Origin: CAYSPG01 sp964432885
GTDB lineage: Bacteria; Bacteroidota; Bacteroidia; AKYH767-A; OLB10
Assembly (NCBI GenBank): GCA_964432885.1
Contig: CAYSPG010000005.1
Coordinates: 1 to 64,000, forward strand
Direction of reading: 5' to 3'
DNA length: 64,000 bases
Every line of letters begins with the position of its first letter. Position 1 is the first letter of the stretch. This document shows, piece after piece, positions 43,350-52,208 of this stretch. The notes beneath the pieces are model-generated. The model saw only the letters and a list, made by a program, of their open reading frames with translations, made no database searches and was not told the origin of the DNA. The position numbers and the translations under genes were made by a program.

Positions 43350-45182
43350 ATGCCTAAAATCAAAGCAATTATGGTAGCTGCTCTTATGCTTGCTGTCACC
43401 CTCACACATTCACAATCGCCCAATGCCATACCCTACCAGGGCGTAGCGCGCAATGCCGCAGGAGATGTACTCGGCACACAAAACATAGGCTTGCGTATTA
43501 GCTTGCGCGATGTAACAGCTGGTGGCACCATTGTATATCAGGAAACACACACCACCACCACCACTGCCCTTGGCTTGTTTAATGTAAACATAGGCACAGG
43601 CACACCACTTGTGGGCACACTTGCCGCAGTAAACTGGGGCAACGGTGCCAAGTTTGTGCAGGTAGAAATGGATCCTGCCGGAGGCACAGCTTATATTGAT
43701 ATGGGCACCACACAATTAATGAGCGTGCCGTATGCTTTATATGCAGGTAAAAGCCATGGTGGTGTTAACTATGCAGGCACATGGAATGCAAATTTCAATA
43801 CACCGCCTTTAGTAAGCAGCACAGGCACGCAAGGCGATTATTTTGTTGTAAACAATGCAGGGACTACACTACTTGACGGTATTAACGAATGGAAGGTTGG
43901 CGACTGGGCTATATTTAACGGCAACGTTTGGGAAAAGGTAGATAACACCGATCACATTTCCGATGGCACAGCCCTTGGCAACACCATGCGCTGGAACGGC
44001 ACAGCATGGGTATCCGACAATACTATATATAATGATGGCACCAACATAGGTCTTGGCACTGTTATACCCCAAAGCAAATTGCATGTGGCAAGCAACCTGT
44101 TTCCACCGGTACAGTTGCAGCTTAACGATAACGTAACGACCTTTTTTGCAAACCCTACTGCAATTATTACCAACGGCTCGCAAACAACAGGCAACTGGTC
44201 ATTTATTGGATTTGCAGACACAGCCACTGCAAACCCTTTTCTCTCAGCCAAGATTGGAGCTAAATTTACTGATCGCACTAATAACTATGCGTCACTTGGC
44301 TTCGGAACTCGCTCAGCAACAGGCATGGCAGAGCGCATGACTATTTCCTCTGATGGCAACGTGGGCATTGGCACTGTGTCTCCTGCCTCAAATTATAAGT
44401 TACATGTAGTACAACCCACTTTGGGAAATTTTGCAGCTACCTTTGAAGGTGTGTTTCCTAATACCGAAGCAACCATTGCCATCAGATTAAACGGAAACAA
44501 CGCCTACGTCTCACATGGCGGATGGGGTATGGGTCCAAACTTTTTAGGCTTTGGTGGCGATGACCATGCTTACCCCGATATGGTAATTAATACACCAACA
44601 GGCAATGTGGGCATTGGCACTACTTTGCCTAACTATAGGTTATCCGTTCGTAACGATATAACAGGAAGTAACTTTGTAGCTGCAATTAATAACCTTTCCA
44701 ATATTAATTCTGCCTTTAATCACGGTATGTTTATAAGAGCTGGTCACAGCACTTTTAGCAGCTTGCAATCATCTTTTATTATCTTTTACACACCGGCTGG
44801 TGTTAACATAGGAAGCATTAACCAAACATCGGGCAGTAGTGTAGCATACAACACTACCTCAGACGAGCGCCTTAAAACCAACATCACTCCTACTAAGTAT
44901 GGCTTAAAGCAACTAAAGCAAATAGAAGTTAAAGACTATTACTATAAGAATGATGATAAGACAGCACAAAATGGTTTTATAGCACAACAGCTTTATAAGA
45001 TATACCCCTTTGCTGTATCGCCCGGTGGCGATGATGCTAAAACCCAACCCTGGATGATGGACTACGGCAAGATGACTCCATTATTGGTTAAATCAATACA
45101 AGAGCAACAAACGCAAATAGAAGCACAGCAAAAGCTTATTGATACTCTTACCAAACGCCTTGAGGCTTTGGAGAACAAATAA
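43350..45182 (+). CDS. Second surface fibre protein with S74 self-cleaving chaperone end
   Basis: A 610-residue exported protein. The ATG at 43350 is chosen because it opens a clean signal peptide (MPKIKAIMVAALMLAVTLTH), whereas the frame upstream runs through tandem repeats. Residues 24-215 are nearly the same as in the protein at 39423 (SPNAIPYQGVARNAAGDVLG). The middle part differs and has GNVGIGT units but no collagen run. The C-terminal S74 chaperone has Ser504 and Lys509 in TSDERLKTN, GFIAQQLYKIYP and a final coiled coil. The two genes are a duplication with exchanged shafts. They may make homotrimers or mixed fibres. Confidence 0.9.
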   Translation: MPKIKAIMVAALMLAVTLTHSQSPNAIPYQGVARNAAGDVLGTQNIGLRISLRDVTAGGTIVYQETHTTTTTALGLFNVNIGTGTPLVGTLAAVNWGNGAKFVQVEMDPAGGTAYIDMGTTQLMSVPYALYAGKSHGGVNYAGTWNANFNTPPLVSSTGTQGDYFVVNNAGTTLLDGINEWKVGDWAIFNGNVWEKVDNTDHISDGTALGNTMRWNGTAWVSDNTIYNDGTNIGLGTVIPQSKLHVASNLFPPVQLQLNDNVTTFFANPTAIITNGSQTTGNWSFIGFADTATANPFLSAKIGAKFTDRTNNYASLGFGTRSATGMAERMTISSDGNVGIGTVSPASNYKLHVVQPTLGNFAATFEGVFPNTEATIAIRLNGNNAYVSHGGWGMGPNFLGFGGDDHAYPDMVINTPTGNVGIGTTLPNYRLSVRNDITGSNFVAAINNLSNINSAFNHGMFIRAGHSTFSSLQSSFIIFYTPAGVNIGSINQTSGSSVAYNTTSDERLKTNITPTKYGLKQLKQIEVKDYYYKNDDKTAQNGFIAQQLYKIYPFAVSPGGDDAKTQPWMMDYGKMTPLLVKSIQEQQTQIEAQQKLIDTLTKRLEALENK

Positions 45183-45308
45183 TCATTCATATCAATGACT
45201 AAACAAAGCATGTTAATCTCCATAAATCATTCATATCAACTATTGTGGATAAACAATATCACCAACATCTTTGTGCAGTTAAACATACATCCATAAACCA
45301 ACAGCATC

Positions 45309-47429
45309 ATGACAAAGCTTATCAAACTACTTAGCATCATTGCCTACTGCTTACTGCTTACTGCCTCCTCATTCGGGCAGAGCATCAGTCGCAAAGTAAT
45401 CTCCACAGCCGGAGGCACCCTCACAGGCGGCAGCAGCCAGATAACCTTTAACATTGGCGAAACAGTTATCCCAACGCTAAGTGCAGGCGGCAGCATCATC
45501 ACCCAGGGCTTCGAACAGCCGGGCGAACAAATACGCACCGGCACCATAGCCACATTAAACCTATGTGCAGGCAATGCCGTAAGCGTACCGTTTAATGCCA
45601 TTGACATTGGCGGAGGCAACACCTTTACAGCAGAACTAAGCGATGCATCAGGCAGCTTTGCAGTACCCGTTAGCATAGGCACCTTGGCGGGAAATGCAAG
45701 CGGAACCATCAGCGCTACCATCCCTGCCTTAACACCTGCAGGCATAGGCTATCGCATACGTGTAGTAAGCAGCAGCCCCGGTGCCAAGGGTACTGACAAT
45801 GGCGTAAACATCATCATCAACACCACAGCCCCTGCCCAGCCTGCAGCAATTACCGGAGCACCGCTTGACGTTTGCCCACCTGCCACAGGTATAACCCTCA
45901 CCACTACCAACGACCCCACTGCATCCAGCTACACATGGTACATGGGGCCGGGCACCAATGGCGTAACGTTTAATCCAGCCTCAACAACAAACACGCAGGT
46001 AATAGACCTGGCCACTACCTCCAACAGCACGTATGGAATAAGAGTGGTGGCAAACAATGCCTGTGGTGCATCAGCGTATCGCAGCATAAGCATACGCAGA
46101 GCAGTAAGCACACCTGCAGCAGTAACAGGCCCGGTTACAGTATGCGCCAACGGAACCTACGGATACTCAACAGCACCGGTAACCGGTGCCACCAGCTACC
46201 TTTGGAGCGGCCCTGCCGGAACCATGTTTAACGGCAGCAACCCTACACCATACACCACAGCAAGCAACAGCGTATCGGCAACATTACCTGCCGGCTTCAC
46301 CACCGGAACTATAGGAGTGGCTGCGCAGGTAGCCTGCTTTACCAGCACAGTTAAAACACTTGCAGTATCAACATCAGCCGTGGCACTTGGCGTGATAACA
46401 GGCAATGCCGTAGTATGTCCGGGGCAAACCTATGCATACACTGTTCCTGCATCATCAGGCGCAGCCAGCTATACATGGACATTGCCCGCAGGGGCTACAG
46501 GTACGTCATCTACCAACAGCATCAATGTTACCTATGGAGCAAGTGTACCATCAGCCAATGTGTGCGTAACAGCCACCAGCATTTGTGGAGTAAATACATT
46601 GCCTCGTTGCAAGTCTGTAGCACCCGGCATACCGGCACAACCTGCCAGCATAACAGGACCAACAAACGGCTTGTGTAATCAAACCATTAACTACACATGC
46701 CCATCACAGGTTGGAGTAACCTATAACTGGACAGGCCCCGCAGGCTCTGTTGTTAACAGCGGACAGGGTACCAATGGCATCAGCATAACGTTTCCAATCT
46801 ACAGTGATGTACCTGCCAAAACACTTTGTGTAACGGCAAGCAACAGTTGCGGAACAAGTGCTGCGCGCTGCATTACTGTACGCGGAGCACCTAATACTCC
46901 GGCATCCATTACAGCCAACCCATCGTCATGGTGTGCCAACACTTCGGGCATTGAATTTAATGCCAACACTTCAAATGTAAGCGGTAATTATACCCTTAGC
47001 TGGACATATCCCGGCCCTTCAGTGGCAACGTATGTAATTGGCGGAGGCAATACCACCATGCTGTTGCTCGACTGGGGCACTGGCAGCGGCAACGTTACCG
47101 TAACAGCACAAAACGCCTGTGGCAGTGGTACAAAAATTCTTGCTGCGTCAAGCACATGCCGTGAGGATGAGATAGGAGCAGAGGCAACAGCCATGCAGGT
47201 ATATCCTAATCCATCCACCGGAATTGTGAATGTTGACTTCACAGCAACAATTTCCAACGTAATAATGCTAACAGTTACTGATATGGCAGGAAGGATAGTA
47301 ACCTCGCAACCTGTGGAAACAGCTGCCGGCATCAATCGCTTGCAGCTTGATTTAAGCCACGTTGCCAAAGGAGTATATACGCTAAACCTTAGCGCAACAT
47401 CAGTTAGGAGCAGAATAGTTATAGAATAA
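45309..47429 (+). CDS. T9SS type A secreted protein with Ig/PKD-like domains
   Basis: A 706-residue exported protein. The signal peptide is MTKLIKLLSIIAYCLLLTAS followed by SFGQ. The first domain has the recurrent Bacteroidota text TFNIGETVIPTLSAGGSIIT. The body is about five repeated Ig- or PKD-like domains with segments such as SYLWSGPAGT, SYTWTLPAG and TYNWTGPAGS, each with a cysteine pair. The end is a T9SS sorting domain (MQVYPNPSTGIVNVDF, LTVTDMAGRIV, LSHVAKGVYTLNL). It lies in line with the two fibre genes and ends at a strong terminator, so it may be the last of a surface-protein group. Confidence 0.9.
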   Translation: MTKLIKLLSIIAYCLLLTASSFGQSISRKVISTAGGTLTGGSSQITFNIGETVIPTLSAGGSIITQGFEQPGEQIRTGTIATLNLCAGNAVSVPFNAIDIGGGNTFTAELSDASGSFAVPVSIGTLAGNASGTISATIPALTPAGIGYRIRVVSSSPGAKGTDNGVNIIINTTAPAQPAAITGAPLDVCPPATGITLTTTNDPTASSYTWYMGPGTNGVTFNPASTTNTQVIDLATTSNSTYGIRVVANNACGASAYRSISIRRAVSTPAAVTGPVTVCANGTYGYSTAPVTGATSYLWSGPAGTMFNGSNPTPYTTASNSVSATLPAGFTTGTIGVAAQVACFTSTVKTLAVSTSAVALGVITGNAVVCPGQTYAYTVPASSGAASYTWTLPAGATGTSSTNSINVTYGASVPSANVCVTATSICGVNTLPRCKSVAPGIPAQPASITGPTNGLCNQTINYTCPSQVGVTYNWTGPAGSVVNSGQGTNGISITFPIYSDVPAKTLCVTASNSCGTSAARCITVRGAPNTPASITANPSSWCANTSGIEFNANTSNVSGNYTLSWTYPGPSVATYVIGGGNTTMLLLDWGTGSGNVTVTAQNACGSGTKILAASSTCREDEIGAEATAMQVYPNPSTGIVNVDFTATISNVIMLTVTDMAGRIVTSQPVETAAGINRLQLDLSHVAKGVYTLNLSATSVRSRIVIE

Positions 47430-47457
47430 CGTACAATGTTTTAAGATAGGGTTATGC

Positions 47458-47489
47458 AACCCCTTCTGCGAAAGCAGAAGGGGTTTTTG
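47458..47489 (+). terminator. Rho-independent terminator after the surface-protein group
   Basis: A perfect 12-bp stem (AACCCCTTCTGC and GCAGAAGGGGTT) closed by a GAAA tetraloop and followed by TTTGTTT, 28 bp after the stop at 47429. This is the clearest terminator in the window. Confidence 0.9.
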
Positions 47490-47584
47490 TTTGAAACAGG
47501 CTTTGGGTTTAACAGTTTTGTCTGTAACAAACGTTGCACGCGAAACCTTGAACCCTAAACTTCCTGCAACCCTAAACCTTTCAC

Positions 47585-47592
47585 TATATTTG
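47585..47592 (+). promoter_or_regulatory. Putative -7 box (TATATTTG) of rocD
   Basis: A full TAnnTTTG match 25 nt before the ATG at 47618. Transcription would begin near 47597, at the first ATG of the frame, which supports the second ATG (47618) as the start. Confidence 0.5.
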
Positions 47593-47617
47593 CACAATGA
47601 AACTCGACATCTCCACC

Positions 47618-48826
47618 ATGAACAGCCACGATTACATTGCCTTAGAGGATAAGTACGGAGCACACAACTACCATCCGCTGCCCGTAGTGCTTTCACGTGG
47701 TGAAGGTGTTTTTGTTTGGGATGCCGAAGGCAAAAAATATTACGACTTTTTATCAGCATACTCGGCATTAAACCAGGGACATTGCCATCCTAAAATTATT
47801 GCGGCATTGGTTGAGCAGGCCAGCAGGCTCACGCTTACATCACGCGCATTTTATAACGACCAGCTTGGCGAGTATGAAAAGTTTATCAGCAAGTATTTTA
47901 ATTACGATAAAGTGCTTCCAATGAACAGCGGAGCCGAGGCCGTAGAAACTGCCATAAAACTTTGCCGTAAGTGGGCATACGAAAAGAAAGGCATTGCAGC
48001 CAATAAAGCCAAAGTAATTTTTTGCGAAGGCAACTTCCACGGACGCACAATATCCGTTATATCCGCCTCAACCGATCCAAGCTCCACTTCGGGATTTGGG
48101 CCTTTTACACCGGGCATTACAGTTATTCCATATAATAACCTTGATGCATTAAAAGCAGCACTTGCCGATGCGGATGTTGCCGGCTTTCTTGTTGAACCCA
48201 TACAAGGCGAAGCCGGTGTGGTAGTTCCTGATGACGGATACATTGCAAAGGCATACGAGTTATGCAAAGCCCACAACGTATTGTTTATTGCTGACGAAGT
48301 GCAAACAGGCATAGCCCGCTGCGGTAAAATGCTTGCCTGCGATTACGACAATGTGCATCCTGATATATTAATACTTGGAAAAGCCCTCTCAGGCGGTGTA
48401 TTGCCTGTGTCTGCTGTATTAGCTGATGACGATATAATGCTGTCAATAAAACCGGGTGAGCATGGCTCAACCTACGGTGGCAATCCATTGGCATGTGCAG
48501 TAGCCACCGCAGCCTTGCAGGTTGTTAAAGACGAAAACCTTGCGGAGAATGCCATGTATCTTGGCGAGATACTTAGAAAAGAACTCAGCAGCATCAATCA
48601 TCCAATGCTTACATTGGTGCGGGGCAAAGGATTATTTAACGCTATTGTTATTAAACCCCTTAATGGTAAAGATGCATGGGATGTTTGCCTAAAACTTGCC
48701 GAAAACGGACTGCTTGCAAAACCAACACACGGTGATATCATCCGCTTTGCTCCTCCACTTATCATTAGCGAAGAGCAGCTACTTGACTGTGCCGAAATAA
48801 TTAAGAAAACTATTTTGAGTTTTTAA
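47618..48826 (+). CDS. rocD: Ornithine aminotransferase (ornithine--oxo-acid transaminase)
   Basis: A 402-residue PLP enzyme that moves the delta-amino group of ornithine to 2-oxoglutarate, giving glutamate semialdehyde. Start at 47618 (MNSHDYIALEDKYG) because homologues begin this way and the promoter box leaves no leader for an ATG 21 nt earlier. Motifs: GAHNYHPLPVVLSRGEGVFV, NSGAEAVETAIKLCRKW, the PLP aspartate in FIADEVQTGIARCG and the Schiff-base lysine in DILILGKALSGG. The stop overlaps the stop of the convergent DUF4199 gene in a shared TTAA. With proline dehydrogenase at 7186 both entries to glutamate semialdehyde are in this window. Confidence 0.96.
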   Translation: MNSHDYIALEDKYGAHNYHPLPVVLSRGEGVFVWDAEGKKYYDFLSAYSALNQGHCHPKIIAALVEQASRLTLTSRAFYNDQLGEYEKFISKYFNYDKVLPMNSGAEAVETAIKLCRKWAYEKKGIAANKAKVIFCEGNFHGRTISVISASTDPSSTSGFGPFTPGITVIPYNNLDALKAALADADVAGFLVEPIQGEAGVVVPDDGYIAKAYELCKAHNVLFIADEVQTGIARCGKMLACDYDNVHPDILILGKALSGGVLPVSAVLADDDIMLSIKPGEHGSTYGGNPLACAVATAALQVVKDENLAENAMYLGEILRKELSSINHPMLTLVRGKGLFNAIVIKPLNGKDAWDVCLKLAENGLLAKPTHGDIIRFAPPLIISEEQLLDCAEIIKKTILSF

Positions 48827-49359
48827 CCCGCCTGTGTGGGCTGTTCAGCAAAAGGCCCTTCGGGATTTTCTTTTTTCATGATGGCTGCCATTATCAGCGA
48901 AACAATTACTGAAACAACCATCATCCACGCAAACATCCATACCGACATCATTACCGGTGTCATAAACTTAGCTTGCATTTTTAAAGCCATTTCCATTTGT
49001 TCATCAGTCATGCCACCGCGGTTTTGTAATTCTTCGGCAGCTTTGTCCATCATAAATGATATCATTTCAGGATTGATAAACTGAAAATAGAAAAATATAA
49101 AAACAGCATACACCAACCATAAAACAAGTGAGGTAAGCATGGCAGTGCCAAATGCTTTTTTGAAAGAAAGAAATCCGTTATGAAAATATTTTTTATCGTT
49201 AATGGCTGCACGCAGGCAAAAAATTACAACAGCAAAGGTTACAATGTATCCAATGGTTTTTAGTTTATCCTGGGTTTCGTTTCCCATTACAAATCCTACA
49301 AGCGACCAGGCTGCAAGAATTCCTGCGCCTATTAGTCCGTATTTTATGTGTGGTTTCAT
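48823..49359 (-). CDS. DUF4199 membrane protein
   Basis: A 178-residue inner-membrane protein with four helices (IKYGLIGAGILAAWSLVGFV, IGYIVTFAVVIFCL, AMLTSLVLWLVYAVFIFFYF, MMSVWMFAWMMVVSVIVSLI). The FLSFKKAFGTAMLTS segment between helices two and three is the family pattern. A methionine-rich loop carries MTDEQMEMALKMQ. The function of this Bacteroidota family is unknown. Its stop shares TTAA with rocD. Confidence 0.85.
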   Translation of the reverse strand: MKPHIKYGLIGAGILAAWSLVGFVMGNETQDKLKTIGYIVTFAVVIFCLRAAINDKKYFHNGFLSFKKAFGTAMLTSLVLWLVYAVFIFFYFQFINPEMISFMMDKAAEELQNRGGMTDEQMEMALKMQAKFMTPVMMSVWMFAWMMVVSVIVSLIMAAIMKKENPEGPFAEQPTQAG

Positions 49360-49466
49360 GTTGAAATTAGTTTGTTGTTTGAAGTTTATTTTTTTTTAGC
49401 GATTCAAAAGTAAAATAAAAATTATTATTAATTACTTGCTAATTACTTAACCTCAAACAACAAACC

Positions 49467-50612
49467 TTAAACCTCAAACAATAAGGTAGCCGCTTCTTGT
49501 CCCACCAAACTTCCAATGGCAATGCCCATGCCGCCCATGCGCACTGCGCAATACACATTGGGTTTAATTTTTTTTACGATGGATGATTTGCTGTTGCCAA
49601 TTCCCATAATGCCGCTCCAGCGTTGCTCAACGGTGTATTTTGCGTTTGGAAGTATCACTTCTTTTAAAATAGCCTCAAGCGATTGTTGAATTTGTTCAGT
49701 CAATCCAAACTCAGTGGTTGTTTCTCCTGTAAAATTTAAATTTCTCCCTCCACCAAATAAAACCCTGTTGTCAACATCTCTAAAGTAATAATAGCCTTTT
49801 TGATAATGAAAGGTGCCGGCAAGTTTTAAGTTATTGATAGGTGAGGTGATTAATACCTGTGCACGGGCAGGCTCCACATTTAGCTCAGGCATTAATTGTT
49901 TTGCAAAACCATTGTTACACACCAAAAGTTTTTTTGTTTGAAACGAAAATCCTTTGTCTGTTTCAACTTCAACTCCATCATCACTTGAATAAATGTTTTT
50001 AATTTCAATTCCGTTAATCACCATCACACCTTTTTCTCGGGCAAGATTCAGCATCGTAATCATCATCTTGCCTGTATCAATTTGCCCTTCGCTTTTATTC
50101 AGGATAAGATTGTCCACTTTATTAAAGCCAAACTCCTTTATCTTTTCGTTTTGTAATCGGTAAGTTTCTTCATTTCCTGTTATGGCTTTAAGGTTTTTAT
50201 TCAGATACGAAATTTTTTGAGCGCACTGTTCAAACAAATCATTTTCAGTATGAGTAAAAACTTCGTACCCGCCTTTGTTTTCAAAATTTATTTTGCCATC
50301 GCCTAATAAATTTCTAAGCCTCAATAATCCTTTCCATCTTTTTTCAACACGGGCAAAAACTTCCTGCTCACTTTCATTCGATAAATCATCAAGCAATTCG
50401 CTAACACTGCCAAAACACGCAAAGCCTGCATTGCGGGTACTTGCTCCATAAGGTAAAAATCCACGATCAACAACTAAAACTTTTAACAATGGGTTTTTTT
50501 CTTTCAAACAAATAGCAGCATTTAAACCAACAATGCCGCTTCCAATGATTGTAACATCAATGCTTGAGAAGTAAGATTGTTTTTCCCAATAGGATAGTTG
50601 CATAAGAGACAA
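49467..50612 (-). CDS. FAD-dependent amino-acid-oxidase-type oxidoreductase (DAO family)
   Basis: A 381-residue flavoprotein (a start at 50603 is also possible). The FAD motif is VTIIGSGIVGLNAAICLKEK near residue 20 and is followed by VLVVDRGFLPYGASTRNAGF. The latter is the DadA/glycine-oxidase pattern in which the flavin is held by STRNAG. Near the end are RVLFGGGRNL, a WSGIMGI segment and MGGMGIAIGSLVGQEAA. Such enzymes oxidise D-amino acids, glycine, sarcosine or related amines. The substrate cannot be told. It is divergent from the YitT-type gene, with 90 bp between the starts. Confidence 0.87.
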   Translation of the reverse strand: MSLMQLSYWEKQSYFSSIDVTIIGSGIVGLNAAICLKEKNPLLKVLVVDRGFLPYGASTRNAGFACFGSVSELLDDLSNESEQEVFARVEKRWKGLLRLRNLLGDGKINFENKGGYEVFTHTENDLFEQCAQKISYLNKNLKAITGNEETYRLQNEKIKEFGFNKVDNLILNKSEGQIDTGKMMITMLNLAREKGVMVINGIEIKNIYSSDDGVEVETDKGFSFQTKKLLVCNNGFAKQLMPELNVEPARAQVLITSPINNLKLAGTFHYQKGYYYFRDVDNRVLFGGGRNLNFTGETTTEFGLTEQIQQSLEAILKEVILPNAKYTVEQRWSGIMGIGNSKSSIVKKIKPNVYCAVRMGGMGIAIGSLVGQEAATLLFEV

Positions 50613-50689
50613 AATGGAAAAGTAAAAGTAACAACAAATATCTTGTTTAATAACAAAATGCTTTATGTTTTATCAATACTTTCGAATTG

Positions 50690-50697
50690 TATTTTTG
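50690..50697 (+). promoter_or_regulatory. Putative -7 box (TATTTTTG) near the YitT-family gene start
   Basis: TAnnTTTG match 5 nt before the ATG at 50703. If used, the transcript would be leaderless or nearly so; alternatively a near match TACTTTCG at 50677-50684 is used. Confidence 0.35.
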
Positions 50698-50702
50698 TTG
50701 AC

Positions 50703-51677
50703 ATGATTCCACCACTCCAGCATTTGGTTGTAAAATCTGTTCTGAAAAGAAAAAAACTTCAGCATAAACAAAATACGTTATCGCGGTTTTTAGTGGCTAA
50801 AGCTTATCGTGAGTTTAAGCTTAGCGTTATATCACTGTTAAAAGATGCTGTATTAATTTTTATTGGAATTGCATCGGCAGCTTTTGGATTAGAAAGTTTT
50901 TTATTGCCTAACAATTTTATTGATGGTGGCGCTACGGGTATTGCACTTCTGTTTAGCGAAGTTTCTAAATTCTCGCTTTCTGTTTTGCTTATCGCGGTAA
51001 ATCTTCCGTTTATATTTTTAGGGTACAGCATGCTTGGAAAACAGTTTGCCTTTAAAGCATCGGCCGCTATATTAGGATTGGCATTAGCCATTGCGGTTTT
51101 TCATTTTCCGGATGTTACACATGATAAACTTTTGGTTGCTGTGTTTGGCGGATTTTTTTTAGGTGCAGGTATAGGTCTTACCGTTCGAGGTGGGGCTGTG
51201 CTTGACGGAACTGAGGTGCTTGCCATTGCACTTAGCCGCAAACTTGGCACCACTATTGGCGATATCATCATCATAGTAAACGTGCTTGTGTTTTCTTCTG
51301 CAGCATACTTTTTGTCAGTTGAAACAGCATTGTACAGCATGATTACCTATTTAGCCGCAAGCAAAACACTCGACTTTGTTATTGAAGGTATTGAAGAATA
51401 CACCGGTATTACCATTGTATCATCACACAGCGAAGAAATACGGTTAATGATAACCAACACACTTGGGCGAGGTGTAACAGTGTATAAAGGCAAGCGGGGC
51501 TATGGAAAGCATGGCCACATTTCTGAAATTGATATTATTTATACGGTTATTACCCGGCTTGAAATAAGCAAACTTAATATTGAAATTGAAAAAATAGACC
51601 CAAATGCTTTTGTGGTGATGAACAGCATTAAGGACACTAAAGGCGGTATGATAAAGAAAAGACCGTTTAAGCACTAA
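50703..51677 (+). CDS. YitT-family membrane protein (DUF161 with C-terminal DUF2179)
   Basis: A 324-residue membrane protein. The start at 50703 is preferred because the 35 residues upstream overlap the promoter of the divergent gene and match nothing. The first helix pattern is ISLLKDAVLIFIGIASAAFG and is followed by ESFLLPNNFIDGGATGIALL, the typical YitT text. Five to six helices follow. The C-terminal DUF2179 (residues about 230-320) includes LGRGVTVYKGKRGYG and IYTVITRLEISKL, as in cyclic-nucleotide-like sensor ends. The transported substrate is unknown. Confidence 0.9.
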   Translation: MIPPLQHLVVKSVLKRKKLQHKQNTLSRFLVAKAYREFKLSVISLLKDAVLIFIGIASAAFGLESFLLPNNFIDGGATGIALLFSEVSKFSLSVLLIAVNLPFIFLGYSMLGKQFAFKASAAILGLALAIAVFHFPDVTHDKLLVAVFGGFFLGAGIGLTVRGGAVLDGTEVLAIALSRKLGTTIGDIIIIVNVLVFSSAAYFLSVETALYSMITYLAASKTLDFVIEGIEEYTGITIVSSHSEEIRLMITNTLGRGVTVYKGKRGYGKHGHISEIDIIYTVITRLEISKLNIEIEKIDPNAFVVMNSIKDTKGGMIKKRPFKH

Positions 51678-51694
51678 GTGCTGTAAGTTGTCTT

Positions 51695-52201
51695 TTATAC
51701 TTTGGTTTTTACCGAACTCCATTTTTTTACCTGCCACTCAATTATCCCAGTGCATAAATGATTGGCTTTAGCATCAAAAATCATTGGTGAAAGTTTTAGA
51801 GTTACCGATTCGGAAGTTTTTAACGGCAATAAAATTTCTGCGTCTGTAATTTGTTTGTCTATTTCAAAATTGAGATAGGCATCGTTTTTTCCCTGAAAAA
51901 AATAATCCATGTGTATGCTTTTTAAAATAATCCGGTACTCATTTTCGGCAAGCGAAGTTGTAATACAAAGCCCGGTTGCATACTCGCACAATGTGGCAAG
52001 CGCACAGGCATGAAGGCTGTTGATATGGTTTTTGTTTCTGCGTATAAAAGGCAACTTTACCGAGACTTTTCCTTCGGCTATGGAAGTGATTAAAAATTTG
52101 TGCGGTGAATTAAATGGAACAACCCTCCAAAGGCCAACGTTTAGTAACCACAAATAAAATTTAGAGGTGGCAGATTTTTTTATTAAAGAATTTAAACGCA
52201 C
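51695..52201 (-). CDS. DUF4442 hotdog-fold thioesterase-like protein
   Basis: A 168-residue protein. The family pattern is IRRNKNHINSLHACALATLC with the preceding VPFNSPHKFLI, and YRIILKSIHMDYFFQGKND further on. DUF4442 members have the hotdog fold of acyl-CoA thioesterases; activity is inferred from fold only. It follows the nitronate monooxygenase after 7 bp, so the two genes form an operon transcribed toward lower coordinates. A role in acyl-CoA handling would fit the acyl-CoA ligase on the other side of the divergent promoter. Confidence 0.82.
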   Translation of the reverse strand: MRLNSLIKKSATSKFYLWLLNVGLWRVVPFNSPHKFLITSIAEGKVSVKLPFIRRNKNHINSLHACALATLCEYATGLCITTSLAENEYRIILKSIHMDYFFQGKNDAYLNFEIDKQITDAEILLPLKTSESVTLKLSPMIFDAKANHLCTGIIEWQVKKWSSVKTKV

Positions 52202-52208
52202 AGTTTAA

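Noticed and set aside
39423..45182. Prophage or phage-tail-like particle, suggested by the S74 fibre ends
   Set aside because: No capsid, portal, terminase, baseplate, sheath or lysis genes occur; both proteins have signal peptides and a domain common in Bacteroidota surface proteins.
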